A DNA stretch of 64,000 bases from Anoplolepis gracilipes (taxonomy: Eukaryota; Arthropoda; Insecta; Hymenoptera; Formicidae). Below the pieces are notes generated by a model, which saw only the letters and a program-made list of their open reading frames with translations, searched no databases and was not told where the DNA came from. Below, in pieces: positions 43,301-53,207 of this stretch. Positions within the stretch are counted from its first letter, which is position 1, and each line of letters begins with the position of its first letter. Both the position numbers and the translations under genes were made by a program. The stretch is from positions 6,866,001 to 6,930,000 of the forward strand of contig NC_132976.1 in the NCBI RefSeq assembly GCF_047496725.1, in the 5' to 3' direction.

Positions 43301-45220
43301 GATACCAGACGCACGATACATAAGCATACACAGACACAGTGTGTTATTACAACACAATTAAATATGTATGTGAAATTTATCCAACTATATAATACGTTGA
43401 CGGTAATAAAAGACATCCATACTACACATTTATAATTAATTCGGTATCGACCTCATCTTAAAATTGTCAAATAAACGCTTTAATTTAAAAATAATTAAAC
43501 TGAACAAAGGCTTTTGAATTAAATTTTTCAAAACAAAAGAGAGCTGCAAATGAATAAAATTATAACTTCTATTTAATCATAAACCGATTTTTTTCATAAA
43601 ATAAAACTTGATACTCAATATATAAATAATTAAAATATTGAACATTAAAATAAAACAAAATTTGTTTCTAAGTAATTCAAACTCAGGTCAGAACTCGATG
43701 AAAGGAATGTGATAGGACACTCTTTATATAGCTCGGTCCCTGGAAATGCATCACGATCCGAGGCACCGTATATCTAACGGAATATGCATATACTATAGGA
43801 AGATGAATGTCGACGGTCCATGCTTGGAAACCTTTCCTTTTTAGGCAATCACGCCTATAGGCAGGTAGAAATCGTTCGCCTTAATAGAAATGCGTATTTG
43901 TTGATTTCTTTCATAAGCTAATTTAATTCCCATCTCTCAATATCTTGTTATTAATTTAATGAACATCTTTGATAAAATAATTAATATTGCTGCTAAAAAT
44001 TAGTATACATTTAAAAGTAACAAAATTATAAACATGAAAAAAATTATACATTTCCTAAAATGAGATAGCATTTGTATTCGCACAAAAAGAGATGCGTGCA
44101 TTGTATTCACTAAAAGAAATAAACTGATGTTGTAACGGGTTATAGGTCAGTGACTCTAGTCATACTCATGATTGCAGCCCCTACAGGATGCATTACTTGG
44201 TACACATTAGAACATCACATAATTAATAATAAACGACCCTTCATATAATATTAAAGCCGACATTATGTCCTGCGACCGAGAACTTGAAAATATAATAGTA
44301 TCTTTTACTGGGTATCACTCTTAAGAGAATAACATAGTAATTTACTTTTATGTTACAGATCAACAGCAAGTACAGCGAGGAGCTGGCACAGGAATGTCTG
44401 GAATGGATCAAAACGATCATCGGCGAAAATATAAACACCAATGGGGACATGGATAACTTCTACGAAACTCTAAAGGATGGCGTTCTACTTTGCGTGTACT
44501 TAAAAGAATTGAAAAATTAATAAAAAATGCCGATCGAAAGATCGTCGGCGAAAAAAAAAAATACTTATGTTAATCGCAATTTGCTCTCTGTTTCTCGTTA
44601 GTTTGGTGAATGACATCAAGGAAGGTTCGGTGAAGAAAATTAACAGGACATCACTAGCTTTCAAATGTATGGAAAATATAAACGCCTTTCTGGAGGCTGC
44701 AAAAACATTAGGTGTTCCGGCGCAAGAGACTTTTCAGACCGTAGATCTCTGGGAAAGACAAAATTTAAATTCCGTTGTTATTTGCTTACAATCTCTTGGA
44801 AGAAAGGTACAGTGCCATTTCATATGGATATACGAGTAATTGAAAATCCATGCATACTTCTTTATCACTCTTTTTATAAAATTATTAAAATATCAATTAA
44901 TTATTTCTGAATTATCATGTAAAAAAAAATCTGTTGGCGAATTAAATTTTAATTTAATATATGCTGTAATGTATACAAGAATATTATTCAGTTCACATTA
45001 ATGTCATGAAAACATACAGATATATTCTATATAAGATGTATCTTTACAGGCGGGTAATTACGGTAAACCAAGTATCGGGCCTAAAGAAGCTGATAAAAAT
45101 GTACGTAATTTCACGGAAGAACAACTTAGGGCTGGACAAGGCGTGATAAGTTTACAATACGGTAGCAATAAGGGTGCTAATCAAAGCGGCATTAATTTCG
45201 GAAACACCAGACATATGTAA
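31395..45220 (+). CDS. Chd64: Transgelin/calponin-family protein Chd64 (Mp20-like)
   Basis: A small actin-associated calponin-family protein of insect muscle and other tissues. Exons: 31395-31448, 44359-44495, 44602-44806, 45050-45220, giving 188 residues, the length of Drosophila Chd64. The N-terminus reads MACNRAAKSGFAAEAQRK. A single calponin-homology domain follows (about 25-130), with MENINAFLEAAKTLGVP and the conserved TVDLWERQNLNSVVICLQSLGRK. The C-terminus has one calponin-like repeat, GVISLQYGSNKGANQSG, and ends NFGNTRHM. Intron 1 is 12.9 kb; the others are 106 and 243 bp. The exon 2/3 join gives Val where Drosophila has Lys in LCKLANAL. AATAAA at 45350-45355 is a plausible poly(A) signal. 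In Drosophila, Chd64 has also been tied to juvenile hormone/ecdysone cross-talk; nothing in the protein sequence tests that. Confidence 0.95.
33830..34092 (+). promoter_or_regulatory. Candidate TATA promoter inside Chd64 intron 1
   Basis: TATAAA at 34059-34064 lies in a block less AT-rich than its flanks. A start about 25-30 bp downstream would fall at about 34088-34092, just before an ATG in good context (CACAATGAAG, ATG at 34117). A GGGGAATT word resembling half of a Rel-type site lies at about 33937. Regulatory meaning is inferred. Confidence 0.35.
34117..34149 (+). CDS. Candidate short first coding exon inside Chd64 intron 1
   Basis: The ATG at 34117 opens 11 codons (MKDRYLSPNAA) ending in a strong donor GTATGT at 34150, phase 0. 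A TATA box is correctly placed upstream. Phase 0 fits Chd64 exon 2 at 44359, so this could be an alternative first exon replacing the 18 N-terminal residues. It equally fits the open segment beginning at 34362. Not recognised by sequence. Confidence 0.3.
34290..34351. repeat. Perfect 31-bp tandem duplication
   Basis: The 31-bp unit at 34290-34320 is repeated exactly at 34321-34351. It contains the word ACAAAGAAATTCTTTATC. It ends ten bases before a candidate splice acceptor at 34360-34361. Confidence 0.97.
34362..34577 (+). CDS. Unrecognised open exon-like segment
   Basis: After an acceptor TTCTTCAG the plus strand is open in phase 0 (starting CGLAFNIPALNTLSTALRNI, Ser/Thr-rich) to a TAA at 34575-34577, with an optional GTGAGT donor at 34525. 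Joined to 34117-34149 it would encode a peptide of about 82 residues. No signal peptide or family was recognised. The minus strand is also open across 34358-34567 with a varied composition, so the coding strand is not certain, and the segment may be an old insertion. Confidence 0.22.
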   Translation, partial: CGLAFNIPALNTLSTALRNISSFSREVGTLSSSGTSSSIFAKNGNIPNVTTCMSSESFLSIFFLPPYTTIS

Positions 45221-47052
45221 AAAACTATTTTCGTATTTTTGCTGAAAAGCAAAATCGCTCTATTTCTTACCCTGTCTTGACGGTGTTCCCGCAACACGCA
45301 AGTATTCCTTTAGACATAGTATGCATAATACATGTTCATCGAGGTCCAAAATAAAATGTATTGAATAGTGCAAGATATTCCTTTATGTGCGCAATAGGGG
45401 AGAAAACACAGATAAAAAGATAGAAGATTTTTCAAATAAAAGTGATGACACGTAATTTGAAAAAAAGAAATTACTTAATTTTTGGATGCATAAGTGTGAT
45501 TTTTGAGACTGCAATATTTACTTTTTATATTATCGATATTTTATTCTTTTATAGTTGCTTTTAACAATATTCACATAAAATGTAAGTTTATATATATTAA
45601 ATTCATTTTTCTGCTATTTAAATTCTTATTTTAAAAATCTATGTACATCCAAAAGTTAAATAACTATACTTAAGTTTTGTAATATGAATTATTTAAGGAG
45701 GTTGGCCAGTACTTTGAGAAAGATAAGAGGGGATTACCTATGTTTAGATTAGGTACATGTAAATTTTTTATATTATAAATTGGAAACTAGTCAAAAATTT
45801 TCCATTAAAAAAATTAAGTTTTTTTTTGTAATGTATTAATTGTGAGATGTATATTTATATAACAAAACACAACTAAAACATAACAAAATATAATATTATT
45901 TACTACAAAAATATAATATTTTTACTATATCTTTTAAACGAGATCGTACAAATTTTTTTTGGAGTAATTGGTAAATATAATCATTCGAAATCATTTAACC
46001 CATTTTTATCTAATCTTACTGCTGTATTTTTTTAATTTTATTTTGATAATAACATTTGTCTCTATAGCGCTTGTAAGCACCTATGTATAAGACTATTTTC
46101 AAAATTAAATTTTTTAAAAACTAAGTGGTCAAATCACTTAAAATTCAAATAGTCGATACATTATTTTGCGTATAACGTTTTACAAAAAATACATATGATT
46201 CTTACTATTTTGATACATCTGACCAATCTCCTTAATTTTTTTGTTATCTTACTTCACTTTTATTTTAATTGCATCGCGTTATTCAGAATCGAGATATCAT
46301 GTCATAGTTATCGAATACGTACGATAAAATAAATGCTCCAAGAGAAAAGTAGTATATAGTATGTACAAACTTTATATCCCATTTCCTGGTATATAACTTA
46401 AAGTGAAACCGTTTACGTGTGTATAATATGCTATTGATGTGTAAGTTATTGTATTTCACGATTATAACGCGACTGTGTAGCTCTCAGGATAGAAAATACA
46501 TAAACATTCTTATACATTACAAAAGCACAAAGATATCATATATAATTAGCATTAATTCGGACAACTATTATAATATTTGTTAAATATTCCAAAGTATATT
46601 GTACAACGAGAGAAACCACAGACTTGGATAGCTGTGTTTTCATTGCGGTTGAACACTCTTTTCATAATCTAACCAAATTATTTGACAAATTCATGTTGCA
46701 TGTGAGATAATAATTATTATATAATGAGGAATGATTATATATTAAGTATATATTTTGTACAAATATATTGATGGTTAAAAGAAATAATAATTTTTCATAA
46801 TGTATTGATATGAGTTAATAAACAATGCATCAATAAGTGATTTTTACATTAAATGTTACTTATGATGAAACACAATTGTATATTGTATTTTTAACTGCTC
46901 TATCCTAGTTAAAACAACTAATTCTTTTTCCAAATAAAATGTTTAACATAACGATCGATTTTTGATATTTTATTTTGAAACAAATAATACTACATATATA
47001 CACAATTACAAAAATCTATGATTATTTATTTAAAGCATAATAGTCCAATTTA
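45221..47052. other. Chd64 3' UTR and intergenic DNA up to mRpS6
   Basis: AT-rich and gene-free. It contains the Chd64 AATAAA at 45350-45355 and, read on the minus strand, an AATAAA (TTTATT at 47025-47030) placed about 25 bp past the mRpS6 stop. The two genes are convergent. Nothing else was recognised. Confidence 0.6.
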
Positions 47053-47176
47053 CTATTTATTAAAAGGATAATAGTCCAATCCACTATTATATTTAAAGTC
47101 GTATTTATTATTATGCTGCTTCTTTGCCAATTCCATTAATTTTTGGACACTAGACCTGTGTAAATAACATATAATT

Positions 47177-47207
<31 letters not shown>

Positions 47208-47914
47208 TTATAAAAAACAAGTATATACCTGTATGGTGGTGGTAACATTTCATCATGGAACGTACAGTTTATTTTAATTGGTTCCCTTTGTTTAAATACT
47301 CTTGATCTAATAATATCAGTATCTCTGTTGTATTCATCTACAATTTTATCTATTTCTTTTGGAGGTATATCAAAGTGTATAAGAAAATGGCTGAAAATAA
47401 AAAATATATGTATATATTGTTCTAGTTGAACATATAATAATAATAAGAAAATGATCAAATGTATTTGAGATATCCCAATTTATATGCAAAGATTTTAATT
47501 AGCCTTTAGTTCACAACTCTAATTAATGATATTATAAATATAAGATATTATAAATATAATCTTACTTTGCTTCTTTATGTACACGTCCATGAGCATTGAT
47601 TTTACATGGAAGTGGTTTTACTCCCCAATTTTCAATTTTTCTAATAAAACCTCCAGTATTAAATATTGTTGTGGTTGCTCTCTTTAAAGTTGCTACCAGT
47701 TCCGGCTACAAAATACATGTATCAAATTCATATCAATAATTTTCTAATGGAAAGTTCATACAGAAAAATCTATTACTCATATGAAAGATAAAAAATTATA
47801 TTACAGATGCAGAATTAGCGTAATGCTTTATAAAACATAACCAAATATAAATTTTATGGTATACAATACCTTTCTCATGACACGCAATATCAGTGGCATT
47901 TCATATGTTGGCAT
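47053..47914 (-). CDS. mRpS6: Mitochondrial small ribosomal subunit protein bS6m
   Basis: Component of the mitochondrial 28S ribosomal subunit. Exons, minus strand: 47914-47870, 47705-47566, 47390-47229, 47155-47053, giving 149 residues (human MRPS6 is 125). The protein starts MPTYEMPLILRVMRKPELVA. It follows the bS6 fold pattern seen in human MRPS6: ATLKRATTTIFNTGG, then IRKIENWGVKPLPCKINAHG, HFLIHFDIPP and DTDIIRSRVFK. The extra length is a C-terminal tail that is lysine- and tyrosine-rich. The start is the first ATG and matches the family N-terminus. It faces away from CENP-L, with about 500 bp between start codons; a shared bidirectional promoter is likely. Confidence 0.93.
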
Positions 47915-48169
47915 ACTTGTCGCTTTACACGCACAAATACAATTTTCAAATAATTAAAAAATAATAATAACAATCTCACTATTTAAACAATCCAATTATT
48001 TCCTCTTTTTATATGAAAAAAAAATATAAACATATAAATACTATGCTATAAATATCAAACTGAATGAACATGTATATATAAAACAGTCATTGAAAATCCA
48101 CTCTATATAGATACACAAACGTTTCATGAAATAGTATCGATACCACGGCAGTTACGCAATGACATAGAG

Positions 48170-48272
48170 GCCACGTGGCCGCTTTTCATACGACGCTTTT
48201 TCCTTGTAGTACGTTAACGCCAACTAGATCTATTTTATAGAAGACAGAACTACATGGTGAGATCCATTTTTT
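48170..48272 (+). promoter_or_regulatory. Shared promoter module, copy 1 (mRpS6/CENP-L)
   Basis: Contains an E-box CACGTG (48172-48177), then CTTTTCATACGACGCTTTTT, then a block with ATCTATTTTATA and AGAACTACAT. The same series, with small gaps, occurs at 52432-52558; part of it occurs inverted at 52625-52692. It lies between two divergent genes. Function is inferred from position. Confidence 0.6.
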
Positions 48273-48416
48273 AACTTGCAGCTCGCAGCAGAGATAAACA
48301 TCTCTGCTCGTGATAACAATTCCAAGTTGGCATGAAAAATAACGTACAATTTCGCGTTCTTCAACGTTTTTGTACATTTAATTTTGTCGATCGGTAGTTT
48401 TCCAATTGTTCATAAA

Positions 48417-50017
48417 ATGGCTCACGCTGTAGAAAATAGTAGGTCTAACGGAATAATGTTTTCACCGCGGACACCACAAATGCGAGCACGACAACGATTT
48501 AGTTTAAGTACTATTAGACTAATAGATGAAGAGCTTGATGTTTCAGGACTTGAAAGTACGTACGCGCTATATTTTATATTTGAATATAGTTAATAAAATT
48601 GCGATTTAATGTCGCAAAAAGTTTTTTATTTTTGCCAATTAATCTCCATAAAATATCTCAATTCAGTATATTAATAAAAAATTCCTGTGTTTAATATATT
48701 ATATTTAGTTACAAATATTTATACATTTATTTAAATGTTCAAATATTACAATTTTTTAAATGTTATAAATAAATGAACTTTATAGATTTAGTAGGCCAAA
48801 CATGGAATATTTATGCTGTATCTGCTTTATTTGGCCTTCAACAAGATGATATCCATTTTAAACTTTATTCAAAAAGACTAAGAGAAGAAATTGCAAGCAC
48901 TTTATCACATGAAGATGTAACTTATGATGCAAAGTTTACTATTATGGAAAACATTGTGCCTAAAACAAATGAAAATTATCTACCAATCAAGGTAAGAATA
49001 GAGAAACATCAAGTTAATATTTTCTTTTTTAGTTGACATTTTTATTAAATATCTTACTCGAATATATATATACTTCATTTAAGAAATAATAAGAGTATGA
49101 GTTTGAGAGTTTATTTAATATTTATTTTTTAGATTGAAGTTATAGCTAATATTAATGAAGGCGAGAAAGAGAAATCTCTTTATCAAGGAATATTATTATC
49201 CTGGAGAATAACACAAGCTGAACCAAATACAAAAAATCTTGCACGATTACCTCTTCTATTATGCCGTGGTACTAGTAATTGTATAGATGCTGTACATAGT
49301 ACAATTATTCGTATGTTTGATTGCTTGATAATTACACTATCACTCAAAGAGGATGATTTAAGTTGGCTTCTTCCTATTATAATTATGACTAACAAAGAGG
49401 AGCCTGTAGTTTCTGGTGAAGTTCAAATGGTACATACAGTACCAGATTTACCAGTTACAGATACTATTACAGTTAAATTTCAAACTACAGAGCTAAGAAA
49501 GATATTGTCAGCGTATGTATATATAGTATTAATATTCAATTATACTAAAACATTTGACTATTTGTAGTACATATTCTGTACCATTTATATATTATTATAT
49601 ATTATTTATTAATTTACAGTATTATAATAAACCAAAATGATGAGGTTAACACATTCCTTATGCGTGAACATGTAGAATTATTTTTTGAAGTCTTACATAA
49701 GCAAATGTTAGTAATCGGAGGTATAAATTTAGGATTATGTTCACTGTATAGGATTAATCTGCCTGGAATAACTATAATGGAGAACAAAGTAAGTTTGTGT
49801 ATATATATCTTTTTTCTTTCATTTTATATTAAAATTATTTTATTTTTATTAGAATATATTTGCTACATTTAATACATTTTTTAAATATAATTTGTAACAT
49901 TTTTTTTGTTTTTGTTTTTAGATGAAGATAATGAATGTAGAAATTATGGACAATGTATTATTATATTTAAATGAAAAAGCTTTTGATATATTTCATGCAG
50001 TGCATATTGATACATGA
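48417..50017 (+). CDS. CENP-L: Centromere protein L (CENP-L) homologue
   Basis: CENP-L pairs with CENP-N in the constitutive centromere-associated network (CCAN) of the inner kinetochore. Exons: 48417-48555, 48786-48991, 49133-49512, 49620-49788, 49922-50017, giving 329 residues (human CENP-L 344). Family marks seen: LVGQTWNIYAVSALFGL near residue 47 (human LLHKQWTLYSLTPLYKF); LPLLLCRG at about 154-161; MFDCL at 176-180; DDLSWLLPI around W193; and a C-terminal MKIMNVEIMDNVLLYLNEKA helix that lines up with the human end. The ATG at 48417 is the first in frame. Flies lack CCAN subunits other than CENP-C, whereas they are reported in Lepidoptera and other orders. AATAAA at 50138-50143. Identification rests on motif alignment by eye; overall identity is low, as usual for this family. 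Confidence 0.85.
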
Positions 50018-50285
50018 ATTTTCTTATTTTATATTGTTCCATGACACATCATTTATGTAGTATTATTATGCAGTATTATTATGTAGTATTATGATTATTG
50101 CAGTGACTACATTTCGATTATAGCTATTGCTCTTACTAATAAAAGAAAGATTATATATTAGTTTGACACAATACATTAATAGGTAATTATTTTAACTAAA
50201 TCTATACACAAACCTCAGTTTATTAGAACACAAAAACTGTACATATTTGTATATTATTTTAATGATTATAAATATTAAATTGAAT

Positions 50286-51916
50286 TTATGACTTCTCATA
50301 TTTACATCCTTCCTTAATCATAATTTCATCTTCAGCAACATATTCTATTTCCATCTGTAAAAATAAAATAAAATATATTACAAGAAGCAAATAACTAAAT
50401 TTAATATTCATTACATAACAATATAAACACTTACAAAATTTTTAACAATTTGTTTTTTATTACTGCTACTCTTGGTATTTTTATGTATATAATGTTCAAA
50501 ATTTATGTAGTCATCTGGTTTTTCGTCAAATGGTGAAGGTACAAATATTCCAAGTACTTCAGATAACATAAAAGGTTTTAACCAAGTCACAAGTGGAGTA
50601 TATCCAAAATTGTATTGTGCATTACGATGATAAAATAAAAACCCATCTATGCAATTTAATTCAAGATCAAGTTGTGCCAAAGCAGAACTTAAGTCTGAAT
50701 TGCAATCAATATTTTGTAGAGGTAAGATACGAAATTTATTTGCATCAGAATCACATTCTTTGAACTCTTCTATCTCATGTATTTTATTATTAATCCAATA
50801 TAACCTGAATACGGCCTAAAATTATTTAATTTTTTATTAATAAGACAGTTGAGATATTAACTTTTAAAATATATGAACAGTGTATGTATAAGTTACCTCA
50901 CAATTTGTGAATGGTAATATACACCAGTACAGGACATCGCATATATAATAGACTTGTTGATTCTTTACCCATATGCAATCTACAATAGCAGAATGACGCA
51001 TATCTGCATTAGAATTTCCACCTGGAAGTGCCGAAGGAAAGGTATTACATAGTACACCTCTTCTAGAATATGCCTTTGTTATGCCCTAATTTAAATGAGA
51101 TTATTATTTTATATTTGAAATAAAGATTTATCTTAAATAAATATAAGTAGATAAAGATCAATACCCGTCCTGAAACTAGTCTAGTCCGTTTTCCTATAGG
51201 GCATGGAACCATAATCCAATTCTCAGAAAAATCTTGTGGTACATCAGACATCCATTCTGACAGCATCATTCGATTTTTTTTTTTATATTTTTGTAAGCAT
51301 TTAGACTTTGTTGAATATTCTTCCACATCCATAGTTTCTTCATTTTGAAATTCAGAGAAATATATCTCTTTAAATAGACCACGTGCAGCATTGACTGCTT
51401 CATCTCTGTGTCTACAAATAGCAGCACATATTATGCAACAAAAATAGATAAAAGCTTAAGTGCATAATTTGCAATTAATTATAACAATTATTAATATGGC
51501 TAGAAAACAAAAAATGTTTAACATATCAGTTTAATTTGGACACTTGTTTCAATAACTAAAAAGATTAAATTGGCTATTAAATTGCATTGACCTTTTTCTT
51601 ACTTTGTAGTGCAAAATTTCATAAAATAAATATTCTAAATTATATAAATAATATATTATAAATATTAATCTCCTTTTATATAAAAAATATATAGAAATCT
51701 AACAATAAATGACATAATTTTATAAATTATATATTATGCAATAAGTACATACTTCCTTTGATATTCTAATAATAGTCTACGTCTTTTTTCTTGATGTGAT
51801 GTCTTGTTAAATTCCAACTTGATATTATCTTTCTTAATCGGATTTTTATAAAACATCCGACGTATACTTTCTCTTGTATCAGAATCACTCTTGTTATTTA
51901 ATACTTCTGTTGCCAT
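50286..51916 (-). CDS. Snup: Snurportin-1 (snRNA cap-binding import adaptor)
   Basis: Snurportin-1 binds the trimethylguanosine cap of U snRNPs in the cytoplasm and hands them to importin-beta. Exons, minus strand: 51916-51753, 51411-51165, 51085-50897, 50815-50435, 50354-50286, giving 349 residues (human 360). The importin-beta-binding segment is seen as HQEKRRRLLLEYQRKHRDEA at about residues 40-60. The cap-binding domain follows, with WIMVPCPIGKRTRLVSGRG, a PGGN and DCIW stretch, and FLFYHRNAQYNFGYTPLVTW, then LKPFMLSEVLGIFVP. These match the human domain closely. Its 3' end converges on CENP-L, and a minus-strand AATAAA (TTTATT at 50219-50224) lies about 60 bp past its stop. It is divergent from Fcp1. 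Confidence 0.94.
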
Positions 51917-52431
51917 TTTATCACAATCTATGAAATATATAAAAATAATGAGAATAATTTCATTTTCACAGCATAAAAATAAATGTAATAATAAATTTGT
52001 ATTTATATATCTTCAGAAGTCTTTTTAATATGTTTTGTGTTCCAAAAAATTTATTAGTTAATAGAAACAAAATATTAAATAAATACAGACTTCTGATGAT
52101 TTAGAATTACAATATTATTTTACGATATACTTGATAAACTCGTATTAGAAATCAATTATAAATGAATGTATCTGTTGAAATAAAAATAAGTGCAATTACA
52201 TTTTTCAGTCGATTCCATTATTCGTCAATAATCTATCACATATATAAGTTAAAAAAAGAACAATATATATTTTATATCTATTCTTCTTGTTGTAAAATCT
52301 TCAAATTACATTACATTAAAGTTTATCACATATAAGATATTTTTTTATAATTATACGTATTTCATTCAACGCAAACAAGTACCACTAGAGGCAAGCCTGA
52401 GCCTGAGTGCCTGAGAGTACTCATGAACCAA

Positions 52432-52558
52432 TGACACGTGACACGTGCTACTTTTCATACAACGCTTTTTCCACGTTGTACATACACTAGCGTCGCATAC
52501 ATCTATGTACATTATCTATTTTATGGCCGTCCAGAACTACATAGCCACATTCATTTTC
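52432..52558 (+). promoter_or_regulatory. Shared promoter module, copy 2 (Snup/Fcp1)
   Basis: Two E-boxes (CACGTG at 52435-52440 and 52442-52447) precede CTTTTCATACAACGCTTTTT, then ATCTATTTTATGG and CAGAACTACATAG. It is homologous in order and sequence to copy 1 at 48170-48272. A CCAAT word lies just upstream at about 52428. Confidence 0.6.
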
Positions 52559-52624
52559 GTTGATGTTAAAACAGTTATGAATGTAGCACGGACATGAACC
52601 AATCGGTTGTTTTACCGTGGAACC

Positions 52625-52692
52625 GAAAAATGGATTTGACAATGTAGTTCTACCTACTCTAAAATAGATGCAGTTGGCGCTAGCGAACTACA
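52625..52692 (-). promoter_or_regulatory. Shared promoter module, copy 3, inverted (Snup/Fcp1)
   Basis: Read on the minus strand it gives TTGTAGTTCGCTAGCGCCAA, then CATCTATTTTAGA and GTAGAACTACATTG and AAATCCATTTTT. This aligns with copy 1 almost base for base over about 68 bp. Copies 2 and 3 face each other between the Snup and Fcp1 start codons. Confidence 0.6.
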
Positions 52693-53207
52693 AAGGCTTC
52701 TATCTCTTGTTGGTAACAGAACAGCAGAAGAAAAGGAGGGAGGAAGGCGGAGTGACGCTAATTGTAAGGTAGCGTGTAGCGTCGCTACTAGACACTTTGT
52801 TTCGTTTTTTCATATCAGTACGTCATGTACGTAGTTATACAAACAGCTGATTAGTCAATCAAGAGTATTACATATTCGTAACGCACAGCACAGCATATTA
52901 TATTTTTCATAGCTGATTCACTTATTTCTTAAGTCCACGCAATCGCCAGAATAGACGTCTGCCAATCGCATTCGAAGTACGCATCTATTTTTTTTCTCCG
53001 CTTTTACGATTGTGCGTAAACTTGAGCGTATTTCGATCGATGCGAATGTGAACGTTGGTCGTGTTTACGTTGTTCTGTGTCCTTTCTCCCGCGCAAAAAC
53101 CTAACAGTTTTCGAGGAGGTTAAGGAACGCAGTTTTGTTGCCTCTTCACCCTGAAGACACACAGATAATATTTATTATCATATCCCGGATGAGTAAAGAG
53201 TAGGATT

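Larger units (their letters stand above)
31449..44358 (+). other. Intron 1 of Chd64 (12.9 kb)
   Basis: Bounded by the donor GTGAGG at 31449 and the acceptor TTACAG ending at 44358, both phase 0. The body is AT-rich. Notable contents are an A-run at 31885-31904, a GC-richer promoter-like block at about 33830-34160 with a candidate exon (listed separately), a patch with nuclear-receptor half-sites near 38200, and a GC-richer patch at about 43690-43870 close to exon 2. No other supported gene was found inside. Confidence 0.85.
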
